Source: Capnocytophaga bilenii (lineage in GTDB: Bacteria; Bacteroidota; Bacteroidia; Flavobacteriales; Flavobacteriaceae). From it: a stretch of 64,000 bases of DNA. This document shows positions 42,879 to 53,290 of this stretch, one piece after another; position 1 is the stretch's first letter, and every line of letters starts with the position of its first letter. The position numbers were made by a program, and so were the translations under genes. Location of the stretch: NCBI RefSeq assembly GCF_017565765.1, contig NZ_JAGDYP010000007.1:112818-176817 (forward strand), read 5' to 3'. Below the pieces are notes generated by a model. That model made no database searches. It had not been told where the DNA came from and saw only the letters and a list, made by a program, of their open reading frames with translations.

Positions 42879-44096
42879 TTATTTAGGATAACAAATATAA
42901 TATTTAGTCGTTACCTGTGCAAGTGCCTCCAAATTTAGCTCTTCTGCAGTCTTTCGTATATCCACTACCCTACCATTTTTTGTCAATAATTTTATTCCTT
43001 CCTTATCTGGGTTATAACCCCTATTGCTCATCTGTCCTTCAAAAACAAAGTACTTCAAATATTCCTCCTTTAGTCCTTTTAGTAATGCTATTTTGTGCAA
43101 ACGTTCTATCTTTCTTGGCTCAAACTCTGTAGTTCGCAATTTTAGCTTTAGCAAATCTCTATTGAGTAACATACGGCTCAACTGCGAAAGCACCCAATCA
43201 CTATGAAATTGCCATTCCTTCATTGCCGAAAAAATATCCATATCGTCCAATAAAGCAAACTTCTCAAGTACCTCTATATCAAAATTCTCATTAGATATTT
43301 TATGACTCACAAAAAAATACAATACCCCCGACATTTTAAGCTCTTCTCCCTGCTCTACCAGTTCTTTCGCCCGTGTCAGCAACCTAATGAGCATCAGTTC
43401 CGCAGCCACACTCGTTTTATGCAAATACACCTGCCAATACATCAATCGCCGTGCTATCAAAAATTTCTCTACAGAGTACAATCCCTTCTCTTCTACTACC
43501 AATTCATCATTGCGCACATTAAGCATTGATATCAGTCGTTCCGAATTGATATTCCCTTCTGCTACACCCGTGTAAAAACTATCCCGCTTCAGGTAATCAG
43601 CTCTATCAATATCCAGCTGACTTGCAATTAGCTGATGCATAAATTTTCGCGGGTACTCTCCCGTAAATATCTTAATAGCAAGCTCCAACTTCCCATTAAA
43701 TTGTTTGTTCAGCTGTTGCATAAATAGTAATGATATATCCTCGTGCGATATATTTTCCACTATACTATGCTCCATAGCGTGCGAAAAAGGTCCGTGTCCT
43801 ATATCGTGCAAAAGAATTGCTATATACAATGCCTCAGCTTCCTTTTCTGTAATTGTAACCCCTTTAAAGCGTAATATCTCAACCGTTTTTTGCATCAAGT
43901 GCATACAGCCCAACACGTGTTCAAAACGCGTGTGTTTAGCACCTGGAAATACCAAAAACGAAAGTCCCATTTGGTTTATACGCCTAAGGCGTTGAAAATA
44001 AGGGTGCTCTATAATATCAAATACCAAGCTACTCGGTATATGCACAAACCCATAAATGGGGTCATTAATGATTTTTAATTTATTTCTTGCTGGCAT
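42879..44096 (-). CDS. HD-domain phosphohydrolase
   Basis: The 405-residue protein is of the dGTPase-related HD group. The metal ligands are His60 (TRFEHVLG), His97-Asp98 (LLHDIGHGPFSHAMEH) and a later Asp in ASQLDIDRADYLKRD. The start PIYGFVHIP is typical of this family, often next to lpxD in Bacteroidota. Hydrolysis of a nucleotide is likely, but the substrate is unproven. It overlaps the end of the upstream LTA-synthase-like gene by 17 bases, so the two are co-translated. Confidence 0.88.
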   Translation of the reverse strand: MPARNKLKIINDPIYGFVHIPSSLVFDIIEHPYFQRLRRINQMGLSFLVFPGAKHTRFEHVLGCMHLMQKTVEILRFKGVTITEKEAEALYIAILLHDIGHGPFSHAMEHSIVENISHEDISLLFMQQLNKQFNGKLELAIKIFTGEYPRKFMHQLIASQLDIDRADYLKRDSFYTGVAEGNINSERLISMLNVRNDELVVEEKGLYSVEKFLIARRLMYWQVYLHKTSVAAELMLIRLLTRAKELVEQGEELKMSGVLYFFVSHKISNENFDIEVLEKFALLDDMDIFSAMKEWQFHSDWVLSQLSRMLLNRDLLKLKLRTTEFEPRKIERLHKIALLKGLKEEYLKYFVFEGQMSNRGYNPDKEGIKLLTKNGRVVDIRKTAEELNLEALAQVTTKYYICYPK

Positions 44097-46173
44097 TCAA
44101 TTGTTGGTTTTTAAGCCAATAAGAAGTCGATTGATACCTCGCTATACACTCCAATACTCCCCGCTCTTCCAAATCCTTCCGCTCCTCTTGGCTGTAATAT
44201 AATGGATATTCCGTTCCTACAGGCTGCTCAGCCTCTAAACGCAAATCATACTGTCGCACCTTTTTTACTGGCGAAATCACAGTAAGCCGTTCAGGTGTTA
44301 AATATCCCAAATCTTGATAAGTAGCTATATAAGCTCGTGGCTGATAATCAGCCGTTAGTACATCCTGCCCTATAAATTTAGACGTGTAGTTAAAGTTCAA
44401 CAATCCCATCACTGTAGGCATCACATCTATCTGAGATACAAGGGTATCTATCTTCTGTGCAGGTATAAAATCAGCATAGATAAAACACGGAATACGATAG
44501 CCATCCAAAGGTAATTCTGTACTACCCGCACTCGAAGCACAATGGTCAGCCACTACCACAAAAAGCGTATTTTTATACCATTTCTGCTTTGCTGCCATCT
44601 CAAAAAAACGTTTCAGTGCATAATCTGTATATTTCACCCCACCAGCACGCCTCTTTTCTGTAGGAGGTATATCAATTTTCCCCTCAGGATATGTAAACGG
44701 ACGATGATTGCTCACAGTCATCCAATGATTAAAAAATGGCTTGCCTGTTTTTGATTGCTCATTCATCACCGCTATAGCTTTATTTGCCATATCCTCATCG
44801 CATACCCCCCATATATTTGCAAAAGTAACCTCTTCAGGAGAAAAACTACTTCTATCCACTATATCATAGCCATTCCCACCAAAAAAGTCTTTCATATTAT
44901 CAAAGTAACTATCCCCTCCATACAAAAACTTCACATCATAGCCCTTACTCCTGAACACACTACCCGTAGTAAATTTATCCTTATTATCCTTGCGTTTCAC
45001 TACACTCTCCCCTGGCGTAGGAGGCAAGCATAGCGTAAGTGCTTCAAGCCCGCGCACCGTACGATTACCCGTAGCGTATAAGTTTGTAAAAAACATACTT
45101 TTCTTTGCCAACTCATCTAAAAAAGGCGTACGATTATCATCATTACCATACATAGTTAAGTACTCAGCCGACAAGCTCTCTACCGAAATAAGTACCACAT
45201 TATAATGCTTTTCTGCCTGTTGCGATACTATTTTCCGCTCAATACTACCCGCTTGCAATGATTGTAACAAAGTTTCTTCTGCAACTTTTTCATCAATAGA
45301 AGGATAAAACTGTTCGTAATCTAATTCACTATGCGTAAAAGCGTAATAAAATTTATATACCCCATTTGATTGTATTTCTTTAGCAAAAATATTACTTGCT
45401 GAAAGATTGTTTAGCTTAGGAAGAGCTACTACAGCCAGAATTGCTATCACACTATAAACCAGTAAATAAGCTACCTTTTGTTTAAGTGATGGTATATCTT
45501 TTATGGTAGGTTTTGTCTTTACAAAAATAAAAAGTGTAAGTGCTATTACTACTACCCCAACCACCGAAAAAAGTGGTACTACAGGATAACTTTCCATTAT
45601 ATTACCTATTACCTCATTGGTATAAATAAGGTAATCAACAGCTATAAAATTATATCTAATTCCAAATTCATTCCAAAAAAAGTACTCACTCACACCATTC
45701 ATCACTATAGCAAAAACATATATAACCAAAGTGATAAAATATAGTATATTGCGCAATACAACTCGCTGTTTACGCCAAATAAGCAACAACGCAAAGCAAA
45801 ACGTCTTAACACCAAAAAAAGCCAATGCTATTTCAGGAATAACCCCGCCGTATTGGTTAAAAATATTATTCGGATAAAACTGAATATACCCCAAAAAAGC
45901 TATAAAAGCCACCAATAGTAACCATCCATACGGATTTTTATACTTGCTATTACTTATTAGTAGCATATAAAGCATCAATAGAGCATTGATAAGCACTGCT
46001 ATCAGCACATCTGAAAGCAATCCTATACCTAATAATTTTACAACCTCAAGCCACGAAAATGATGCTGTTGTAATCGGATGATATACAAATATCAAACGCA
46101 GTACAAGCGATATAAAAAGGTAAAGACCACCTATATAAATAAAAGGCTTAAGCCTATGAATAATATCCTTCAT
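44080..46173 (-). CDS. LTA synthase-like membrane sulfatase/phosphotransferase
   Basis: The product is a 697-residue protein (ATG at 46173, not the TTG three bases earlier). It has five helices in residues 10-240 and an outer alkaline-phosphatase-fold domain (about 320-640). Metal and catalytic text: ISVESLSAEYLTMYG, the nucleophile threonine in TGNRTVRGLEA (about Thr372), WGVCDEDM and VVADHCAS. This is the LTA synthase/MdoB/EptA-related fold. Gram-negatives make no lipoteichoic acid, so transfer of a phospho-head group to a glycan, or sulfatase action, is more likely. A -7 element lies 21 bases upstream. Confidence 0.85.
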   Translation of the reverse strand: MKDIIHRLKPFIYIGGLYLFISLVLRLIFVYHPITTASFSWLEVVKLLGIGLLSDVLIAVLINALLMLYMLLISNSKYKNPYGWLLLVAFIAFLGYIQFYPNNIFNQYGGVIPEIALAFFGVKTFCFALLLIWRKQRVVLRNILYFITLVIYVFAIVMNGVSEYFFWNEFGIRYNFIAVDYLIYTNEVIGNIMESYPVVPLFSVVGVVVIALTLFIFVKTKPTIKDIPSLKQKVAYLLVYSVIAILAVVALPKLNNLSASNIFAKEIQSNGVYKFYYAFTHSELDYEQFYPSIDEKVAEETLLQSLQAGSIERKIVSQQAEKHYNVVLISVESLSAEYLTMYGNDDNRTPFLDELAKKSMFFTNLYATGNRTVRGLEALTLCLPPTPGESVVKRKDNKDKFTTGSVFRSKGYDVKFLYGGDSYFDNMKDFFGGNGYDIVDRSSFSPEEVTFANIWGVCDEDMANKAIAVMNEQSKTGKPFFNHWMTVSNHRPFTYPEGKIDIPPTEKRRAGGVKYTDYALKRFFEMAAKQKWYKNTLFVVVADHCASSAGSTELPLDGYRIPCFIYADFIPAQKIDTLVSQIDVMPTVMGLLNFNYTSKFIGQDVLTADYQPRAYIATYQDLGYLTPERLTVISPVKKVRQYDLRLEAEQPVGTEYPLYYSQEERKDLEERGVLECIARYQSTSYWLKNQQLNASKK

Positions 46174-46193
46174 CAATTTTTCTTTTTGTGCTG

Positions 46194-46201
46194 CAAAGAT
46201 A
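46194..46201 (-). promoter_or_regulatory. -7 element of the LTA-synthase-like gene
   Basis: TATCTTTG on the minus strand, 21 bases before the ATG; no clear -33 box. Confidence 0.5.
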
Positions 46202-46233
46202 CAATTTTTATCTCAAAATATTATCTTTTTTAA

Positions 46234-46275
46234 CAAAAAAAACTTTGCTCAAGCATTCCTCGAACAAAGTTTTTC
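46234..46275 (-). terminator. Intrinsic terminator of dnaN
   Basis: On the minus strand AAAAACTTTG pairs with CAAAGTTTTT around a loop, with a long T-run after it. Confidence 0.85.
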
Positions 46276-46304
46276 TTTATATCATCAATTTTCCAATATC
46301 TCAA

Positions 46305-47426
46305 TTATTGGTTGTTCAACATAATAGGCATCGCAAGCATCAACACCTTTTCGCCTTCGTCCAAGCCGTCTAATGGCGTTAATATCCCTGCGCGATTTGG
46401 CATAGACATTTCCAACATTATTTCATCTGAATCGAGGTTGTTTATCATCTCTTTCAAGAATTTAGAGTTGAAACCTATCTCCATATCCTCACCGTGATAG
46501 TTACAAGTCAATCGTTCTTCACCCTTATTGCTGTAATCCACATCTTCTGCCGAAATAACAAGGCTTGAACCCGCCACTTTCAATCGTATTTGGTGTGTAG
46601 TCTTGTTTGAAAACAATGACAAACGATTTACCGAATTATAAAACTGAGAGCGATTGAGCGTCAATTTATTAGGATTTTCTTTAGGAATTACAGCATCATA
46701 GTTAGGATACTTACCATCTATAAGCCTACAGATAAACTCCATATTATCAAATGAAAACTTAGCATTGCTTTCATTGTACTCTACCGTCACTTCAGTCTCG
46801 CTCCCCGATAAAATACTTTTTAGGATATTCAATGGTTTTTTAGGCATAATGAAATCTGTAGCCTCCTCTGCCTTTATATCCAAACGTTCATATTTCACCA
46901 ATTTATGAGCATCTGTACCTACAAATACTAACCCTTCAGGAGTAAACTGAAACAATACCCCACTCATTGTAGGACGCAAATCATCATTGCCTATCGCAAA
47001 AATTGTCTTTTGGATAGCTGTCGCCAATACATCGCCCAGCATACTTACTTTATTAGCTTCAGGCAAAGCTACAGGCTGCGGAAATTCAGAACCATCTAAG
47101 TATGCCAAAGAGTAATTACCTGTTGTAGAGCTAATATCTATAACGTTATTTTCTTTCACTACAAAAGTAAGGGGTTGTTCTGAAAATGTTTTAAGAATAT
47201 CTATCAGCATTTTTGCCGAAATAGCTATACTCCCTTCAGAATCCGACTCCACCTCCAGTGTACCCTTTACAGTAGTTTCTAAATCTGAAGCCGAAATAGT
47301 TAGCTTATTAGTTGAAAGCTCAAATAAAAAGTTATCCAATATCGGCATTGTATTATTGTTATTAATAACACCACCAAATACTTGTAACTTTTTAAGTAAG
47401 TACGAACTTGATACTATAAATTTCAT
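46305..47426 (-). CDS. dnaN: DNA polymerase III sliding clamp
   Basis: The beta clamp tethers replicative polymerase to DNA. The 373 residues start MKFIVSSSYLLKKLQVFGGVI and hold three similar domains; LPIL-like NTMPILDNFLFEL, SGVLFQFTPEGLVFVGTDAHKL and the C-terminal VLMLAMPIML, close to the usual clamp end. It has its own promoter and terminator. dnaA is not in the window, so this is not evidence for a replication origin. Confidence 0.97.
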   Translation of the reverse strand: MKFIVSSSYLLKKLQVFGGVINNNNTMPILDNFLFELSTNKLTISASDLETTVKGTLEVESDSEGSIAISAKMLIDILKTFSEQPLTFVVKENNVIDISSTTGNYSLAYLDGSEFPQPVALPEANKVSMLGDVLATAIQKTIFAIGNDDLRPTMSGVLFQFTPEGLVFVGTDAHKLVKYERLDIKAEEATDFIMPKKPLNILKSILSGSETEVTVEYNESNAKFSFDNMEFICRLIDGKYPNYDAVIPKENPNKLTLNRSQFYNSVNRLSLFSNKTTHQIRLKVAGSSLVISAEDVDYSNKGEERLTCNYHGEDMEIGFNSKFLKEMINNLDSDEIMLEMSMPNRAGILTPLDGLDEGEKVLMLAMPIMLNNQ

Positions 47427-47476
47427 ATTTTTATTATTTTAAACAACAAATCGCCTCCTAACGGAAGTTATAATGG

Positions 47477-47508
47477 CAAAAGTACTAAGATTTTTTATTT
47501 CTACCAAA
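47477..47508 (-). promoter_or_regulatory. Promoter of dnaN
   Basis: On the minus strand TTTG (47508-47505), 20 bases, TACTTTTG (47484-47477), giving a leader of about 45 bases. Confidence 0.75.
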
Positions 47509-47562
47509 TATTTTTCAATATTTTTTTTATCGTGTCAATTCCTCCCACAAAAGCAATGCTAT

Positions 47563-49386
47563 TTACTCAAACGACTGCATCTCCACAAGTTTTTTATACA
47601 TTCCTTGTTTTTGCAACAATTCGCTATGCGTCCCTTGCTCTATAATTCTTCCTTTTTGCATTACCACTATTTGGTCGGCATTCTGTATAGTCGATAGCCT
47701 ATGCGCTATAACCACCGAAGTCCTATTTTTCATCATATTTTCAAGCGCCGATTGTACCAAACGTTCACTTTCCGAATCCAAAGCTGAAGTTGCTTCATCA
47801 AGTACCATTATCGGCGGATTTTTCAACACCGCTCTGGCAATACTCAAGCGTTGTTTTTGTCCTCCACTCAGTTTGCTCCCCGCATCACCTATGTTAGTAT
47901 CAAAACCTTGCGGTAAATCTACTATAAATTCATACGCATTCGCTATTTTAGCCGCCCTTATCAGTTCCTCCTCTGTAGCATCTGGCTTTCCTATCAGCAA
48001 GTTATTTTTTATAGTATCATTAAAAAGTATCGCATCTTGTGATACTACTCCTATGAGCCCTCGTAACGAAGCAGTTGCCATATCTCTAATGTCTACGTTA
48101 TCAATCTTTACAGCACCGCGTTGTACATCGTAAAAACGCGTGATAAGATTGGCTACTGTACTTTTTCCACTACCCGAACGCCCCACCAAAGCCACTGTTT
48201 TACCCTTGGGTATTTCTAATGAAAAATCTGTGAGCACCTCTTGTTCTGTATATCCAAAACCTATATTGTCAAAAGTGATAGACTGAGTAAAATCATTAAG
48301 TACCACAGGGTTTTCTACCTCCTTAATAGGATTGTCATATTCTAAAATTTCCAAAATACGTTCTGCCGCCGCATTTCCTTTTTTTATCTCATAAGAAGCC
48401 TTGCTAATTGCCTTTGCTGGAGTTAAAATATTGTAAGCTAAACCCATAAAAGCAATAAATTGCGTTCCTTCTAAAGTTTTATCTACCAATACCAGCGAGC
48501 CTCCAAACCACAAAAGAATAGCTATCATCAAAATACCTAAAAATTCACTCATTGGCGAACCCAAGTTTTGCCTATTCATAACCTTATTGCTCAATCGTGC
48601 AAAAGTATTACTAGATTCCCTAAACTTATTGCTAAATATAGGCTCCGCATTAAACGCCTTTATCACACGTAAGCCCCCTACAGTTTCATCTATGAGCGAC
48701 AAAAATCTCCCTTGTTCCTGCTGTACCGCTATAGAATTCCTCTTAAGCGATTTTCCTATTTTTGAAATCACCGCAGCAGCAATAGGAATAAATAAAAATG
48801 TAAAAAGGGTCAGCTTCACACTAATACTCAGCATCACCAATATAGAAAATACAATAGTAAGAGGCTCACGCACAAAAGTCTCCAATCCCGATAATAATGA
48901 GTATTGCACCTCATTTACATCCCCCGACATTCGCGAAATAATATCCCCTTTGCGCTGTTCCGAGTAAAACGCTATCGGCTGACTAACAATCTTATTATAA
49001 AAATTATTGCGCAAATCCCGCAATACACCATTGCGTAAGTGTGTACTAAAAAATGCCGCCAAGTAGCTAAACATATTTTTTAGTAAAAATAGCGAAATTA
49101 CCAAAGCAATCACAATTCCCAACGCCCAAAAAGTATCGCCACGTGCTATCATTTCCACCTGATAATTCAAATACGCCTTCGCATAACTCCCCAAGCTAAA
49201 CCAGTCACCTGAAAATATAGGTTTCTCACTTGCCACTTGCGTTTTCGCAAAAAGCACATCTAGCATAGGAACAAGTGCTATAAATGATAACGCACTAAAT
49301 AGTGAATAAAGTATATTGAAAAAAATATTAAGCGTAATATCTTTTTTATAAGGCAATATATAAGGAATAAATTTCTTTAGCTTCAT
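47563..49386 (-). CDS. MsbA-like ABC exporter (fused TM and ATPase)
   Basis: The 607-residue half-transporter has six helices (about 20-340) and a C-terminal ATPase. Walker A is GRSGSGKS (402-409), signature LSGGQKQR (506-513), Walker B IMVLDE and the H-loop AHRLST. MsbA flips lipid A-core across the inner membrane; many lipid or peptide exporters look alike, so the substrate is inferred from the lipid A theme only. The start abuts the menE stop (TAGATG, no gap), so it is coupled to menE. Confidence 0.85.
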   Translation of the reverse strand: MKLKKFIPYILPYKKDITLNIFFNILYSLFSALSFIALVPMLDVLFAKTQVASEKPIFSGDWFSLGSYAKAYLNYQVEMIARGDTFWALGIVIALVISLFLLKNMFSYLAAFFSTHLRNGVLRDLRNNFYNKIVSQPIAFYSEQRKGDIISRMSGDVNEVQYSLLSGLETFVREPLTIVFSILVMLSISVKLTLFTFLFIPIAAAVISKIGKSLKRNSIAVQQEQGRFLSLIDETVGGLRVIKAFNAEPIFSNKFRESSNTFARLSNKVMNRQNLGSPMSEFLGILMIAILLWFGGSLVLVDKTLEGTQFIAFMGLAYNILTPAKAISKASYEIKKGNAAAERILEILEYDNPIKEVENPVVLNDFTQSITFDNIGFGYTEQEVLTDFSLEIPKGKTVALVGRSGSGKSTVANLITRFYDVQRGAVKIDNVDIRDMATASLRGLIGVVSQDAILFNDTIKNNLLIGKPDATEEELIRAAKIANAYEFIVDLPQGFDTNIGDAGSKLSGGQKQRLSIARAVLKNPPIMVLDEATSALDSESERLVQSALENMMKNRTSVVIAHRLSTIQNADQIVVMQKGRIIEQGTHSELLQKQGMYKKLVEMQSFE

Positions 49387-50469
49387 CTATTTTTGGTATT
49401 TTTTTACCGTTTCTTCTCTTCTAATTTTCTGATTGTCAGTATATACAAACTCTGGCACAAAATATATTTGCCTTGGCACCTCATATTTTAGCATATCTTT
49501 GTCCATATATATATCGTGAGCAAGGGTAGGGTAATCTTTTTCATCACCCTGCACATACAATACAGCTCGTTGCCCCAAATCATCGTCTTGTTCTTTGGTA
49601 ATAAAATAATCCGTAGCAATATATTTCTTTATTTTTTGCTCCACCATTTCAGGAAATATCTTAAATCCACCCGAATTGATGATATTGTCATACCTGCCCA
49701 ACCATTTAAATTCAGTTGCCGAGATAAGATCTACTATATCATTTGTAACCACAGGGTGATCAGAAATTAGCGGAGCTTCAATCACCAAACAATTCCTATC
49801 ATCTTTACTGAACATCACATTAGGCATTGCTTTATAGGTGTCTTGATGCTTTACTTCATTGTTTACGTGGCGCATTGCAATATGCGAAATTGTCTCAGTC
49901 ATACCATATGAAGAGTAAATATCAGCCGAAATACCCTGAAGTTTAGCTTCCAATTCACCATCAATAGATGCCCCGCCCAAGATAACCTTCTTCACCCTAC
50001 CCAAGTCTGCAAGAGATTTTGAAGCCTGTAACGGAATCATTGCCATAAAATCATAATTTTTGCTTGTAAGGGATAGTGGCATTGATGACGGACGAACAAT
50101 ATCTATATGTAATCCCAAAATAATAGCCCTAATGAGCATCATTTTACCCGCAATAAAATCGGCAGGCAAGCACAAAAGTGCTGTATCCTTGGGCGATAAA
50201 TCCAAATATTCTCCAGTTGCCAAAGCCGAATGTACCATATTTTGTTTCTTAATATGTATCTGTTTGGGTACCCCAGTAGAGCCCGAAGTAGTCGCCTCTA
50301 TATAATCCCTATCGTCAAGCCAATCAAGTAAAAAACGACCCACAGCTTTCCTATAAGGTAGCCCATCTTTTACATAAGCCACAGCCAATATGATTAAACG
50401 CTCCCTATCTATAGGAAAACCATTTATTCTAAAATCATTATGTACAAATTTATAATCTATTTCATTCAT
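49387..50469 (-). CDS. menE: O-succinylbenzoate-CoA ligase MenE (short form)
   Basis: MenE activates o-succinylbenzoate in menaquinone synthesis. The 360-residue AMP-binding enzyme has the P-loop TTSGSTGVPKQIHIKK (about 60-75), YSSYGMTETISH (about 191-202), WLGRYDNIINSGGFKI and a C-terminal lysine in NQKIRREETVKK. It is about 100 residues shorter at the N-terminus than E. coli MenE, as in other Bacteroidota. It is the second menaquinone gene here, far from menD. It is divergent from the nucleoside kinase gene. Confidence 0.88.
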   Translation of the reverse strand: MNEIDYKFVHNDFRINGFPIDRERLIILAVAYVKDGLPYRKAVGRFLLDWLDDRDYIEATTSGSTGVPKQIHIKKQNMVHSALATGEYLDLSPKDTALLCLPADFIAGKMMLIRAIILGLHIDIVRPSSMPLSLTSKNYDFMAMIPLQASKSLADLGRVKKVILGGASIDGELEAKLQGISADIYSSYGMTETISHIAMRHVNNEVKHQDTYKAMPNVMFSKDDRNCLVIEAPLISDHPVVTNDIVDLISATEFKWLGRYDNIINSGGFKIFPEMVEQKIKKYIATDYFITKEQDDDLGQRAVLYVQGDEKDYPTLAHDIYMDKDMLKYEVPRQIYFVPEFVYTDNQKIRREETVKKYQK

Positions 50470-50494
50470 CTTTAAAAATATTTGTATAGCGGTG

Positions 50495-50526
50495 CAAAAC
50501 TACAATTTTTTGGTGATATAAGCAAC
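50495..50526 (-). promoter_or_regulatory. Promoter of menE
   Basis: On the minus strand GTTG (50526-50523), 20 bases, TAGTTTTG (50502-50495), 26 bases before the ATG. Confidence 0.65.
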
Positions 50527-50657
50527 ACTCCCAAAAAAAATATCTTTTTACACCACTGACTTTTAAATATTTACCTTTTTTCTGCAAAAATATTTTAGCG
50601 TAATACCCCCTATGTGCAAAATAATAACTACCTTTACCCCAACAAATCTACAATAAA

Positions 50658-51272
50658 ATGCACATAGCTATAGCAGGAAATATAGGTGCAGGCAAAACTA
50701 CCCTCACTGCACTATTAGCAAAACACTATCATTGGGACGCTCATTTTGAAGATGTTGTCGATAACCCTTACCTTGATGATTTCTATCACCAAATGGAACG
50801 ATGGAGCTTCAACCTACAAATCTACTTCCTCAATAGTAGATTCCGACAAGTATTAGATTTCAGAGAACGCGGCAACAATATTATCCAAGACCGCACTATA
50901 TATGAAGATGCCCATATCTTTGCGCCCAACCTACACGAAATGGGACTAATGAGCACACGCGATTTCCAAAATTACAAATCACTATTCGCTCTAATGGAAC
51001 GTTTAGTCTGTCCCCCCGATTTGCTCATCTATTTGAGAAGCTCCGTCCCCAACTTAGTAAAACAAATTCAAAAAAGAGGACGTGAGTATGAAAACTCTAT
51101 CTCTATTGATTACCTCAACCGCCTAAACCAACACTACGAACAGTGGATCAAAGATTATAACAAAGGTAAATTACTCATCATAGAAGTTGATGACATTGAC
51201 TTTGTTAATAACCCCGATGATTTCTCGTCTATAGTTACCAAAATAGACGGATTATTATATGGTTTATTCTAA
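50658..51272 (+). CDS. Deoxynucleoside kinase
   Basis: The 204-residue kinase phosphorylates deoxynucleosides for salvage. P-loop GNIGAGKT at 7-14, DRTIYED at 78-84 (the DRS-type motif) and an arginine-rich lid QKRGREYE fit the dGK/dAK family. Base choice cannot be read with certainty. It is a single-gene unit with a strong terminator; a near-promoter TACCTTTA lies about 30 bases upstream of the ATG. Confidence 0.92.
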   Translation: MHIAIAGNIGAGKTTLTALLAKHYHWDAHFEDVVDNPYLDDFYHQMERWSFNLQIYFLNSRFRQVLDFRERGNNIIQDRTIYEDAHIFAPNLHEMGLMSTRDFQNYKSLFALMERLVCPPDLLIYLRSSVPNLVKQIQKRGREYENSISIDYLNRLNQHYEQWIKDYNKGKLLIIEVDDIDFVNNPDDFSSIVTKIDGLLYGLF

Positions 51273-51309
51273 AAAATGAGGGCAAACATTCAATTGCCCT
51301 CATTTTTTT
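51271..51309. terminator. Two-way terminator
   Basis: AATGAGGGCAA pairs with TTGCCCTCATT, flanked by A- and T-runs; it serves the kinase gene and the convergent gene at 51318. Confidence 0.92.
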
Positions 51310-51317
51310 ATATCTTA

Positions 51318-52172
51318 TTAAAAAAACTTATTCACGTGGAATGCTACTAAGCCATCAATAGGCTTACGCAATACATTACCCAACTTCAAGTTATTTTCAG
51401 CCAACACCTCTTCCAAAATATCTTGCAAGAAAAATGCTATACTTCCTACAAAATTAATAGGCACTTCATAACGTGCTTCGTACTGAGAAATCCAATTATC
51501 TACAAATAGTTGCATTCCCTTCTTAACCATCGAGCGGCAATAATCGTGATTTTTATTCTCTACTACAAACTTTGCAAAAGTAGCCAAATAACTATTAGGG
51601 TTTGGCATCTTGTAAAGATGATTTTTTATAACATCAGAGTTAAGCTCGTATTGGTTTTCAAATTTTTGAACCAAATCAGCCGGCATTTTCTTAAAATAGT
51701 AATCTATAATAAGACGTTTGCCATAAAAGTTTCCGCTTGATTCGTCCATTAGTATATATCCCAATGAATCTACCGCTTGATATAGTTTCTCACCATCCCA
51801 ATAAGAGCAGTTAGCTCCTGTACCAAGTATACATACAATTGCTTTATCTGTAGGTTTAGTAGTGGCAAATACAGCTGCATAAGTATCTTCTTTCACTTCT
51901 ATTTTTGCCGTGCGGAAAATACCTGCCAAACTACGTTCTACGAAAGAACGAATACGCTCAGTACCACAACCAGCACCATAAAAGTAAATTTCCGATACCG
52001 TATTGCGGTTTTCATACAACTGATAATTGGTTGTAATACGTTCTACGAGTATTTCTTCAGTAAGCACTTCAGGGTTCAAACCCAATGTTTGAGTGAAAAA
52101 CACCTTTTCACCCTTGCTATTTAAGGCTGTCCAATCCGCCTTTGTAGCACCACTATCAACAATTAAAATCAT
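51318..52172 (-). CDS. N-acetylglucosamine kinase-like (BadF/BadG family)
   Basis: The 284-residue protein has the ASKHA ATPase fold: phosphate-1 loop MILIVDSGATKADW, phosphate-2 CILGTGANCSYWDG (about 114-127) and YGAGCG. It matches the GlcNAc-kinase-type BadF/BadG/BcrA/BcrD group, and an amino-sugar substrate fits its place after gapA and pfkA. The substrate is not proven. It follows gapA by 82 bases with a hairpin between them. Confidence 0.85.
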   Translation of the reverse strand: MILIVDSGATKADWTALNSKGEKVFFTQTLGLNPEVLTEEILVERITTNYQLYENRNTVSEIYFYGAGCGTERIRSFVERSLAGIFRTAKIEVKEDTYAAVFATTKPTDKAIVCILGTGANCSYWDGEKLYQAVDSLGYILMDESSGNFYGKRLIIDYYFKKMPADLVQKFENQYELNSDVIKNHLYKMPNPNSYLATFAKFVVENKNHDYCRSMVKKGMQLFVDNWISQYEARYEVPINFVGSIAFFLQDILEEVLAENNLKLGNVLRKPIDGLVAFHVNKFF

Positions 52173-52204
52173 ATCGTTTCAGTTTTTAAAGTTTTCCTAT
52201 AAGT

Positions 52205-52249
52205 AATAAAGGTGGAGTACCTAATATTTTAGGCAGCTCCACCTTTATT
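52205..52249 (-). terminator. Hairpin after gapA
   Basis: AATAAAGGTGGAG and CTCCACCTTTATT are perfect 13-bp arms, with an inner CTAA/TTAG stem. The T-tract is weak (TTTATTACTT), so readthrough to the kinase gene is likely. Confidence 0.7.
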
Positions 52250-52254
52250 AATAA

Positions 52255-53283
<1,029 letters not shown>

Positions 53284-53290
53284 TCATTTA

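Noticed and set aside
44080..46176. Lipoteichoic acid synthesis proper
   Set aside because: The window is full of Gram-negative outer-membrane genes; only the enzyme fold is shared.
46305..47426. Replication origin near dnaN
   Set aside because: No dnaA, no cluster of DnaA boxes seen; dnaN is a separate unit here.
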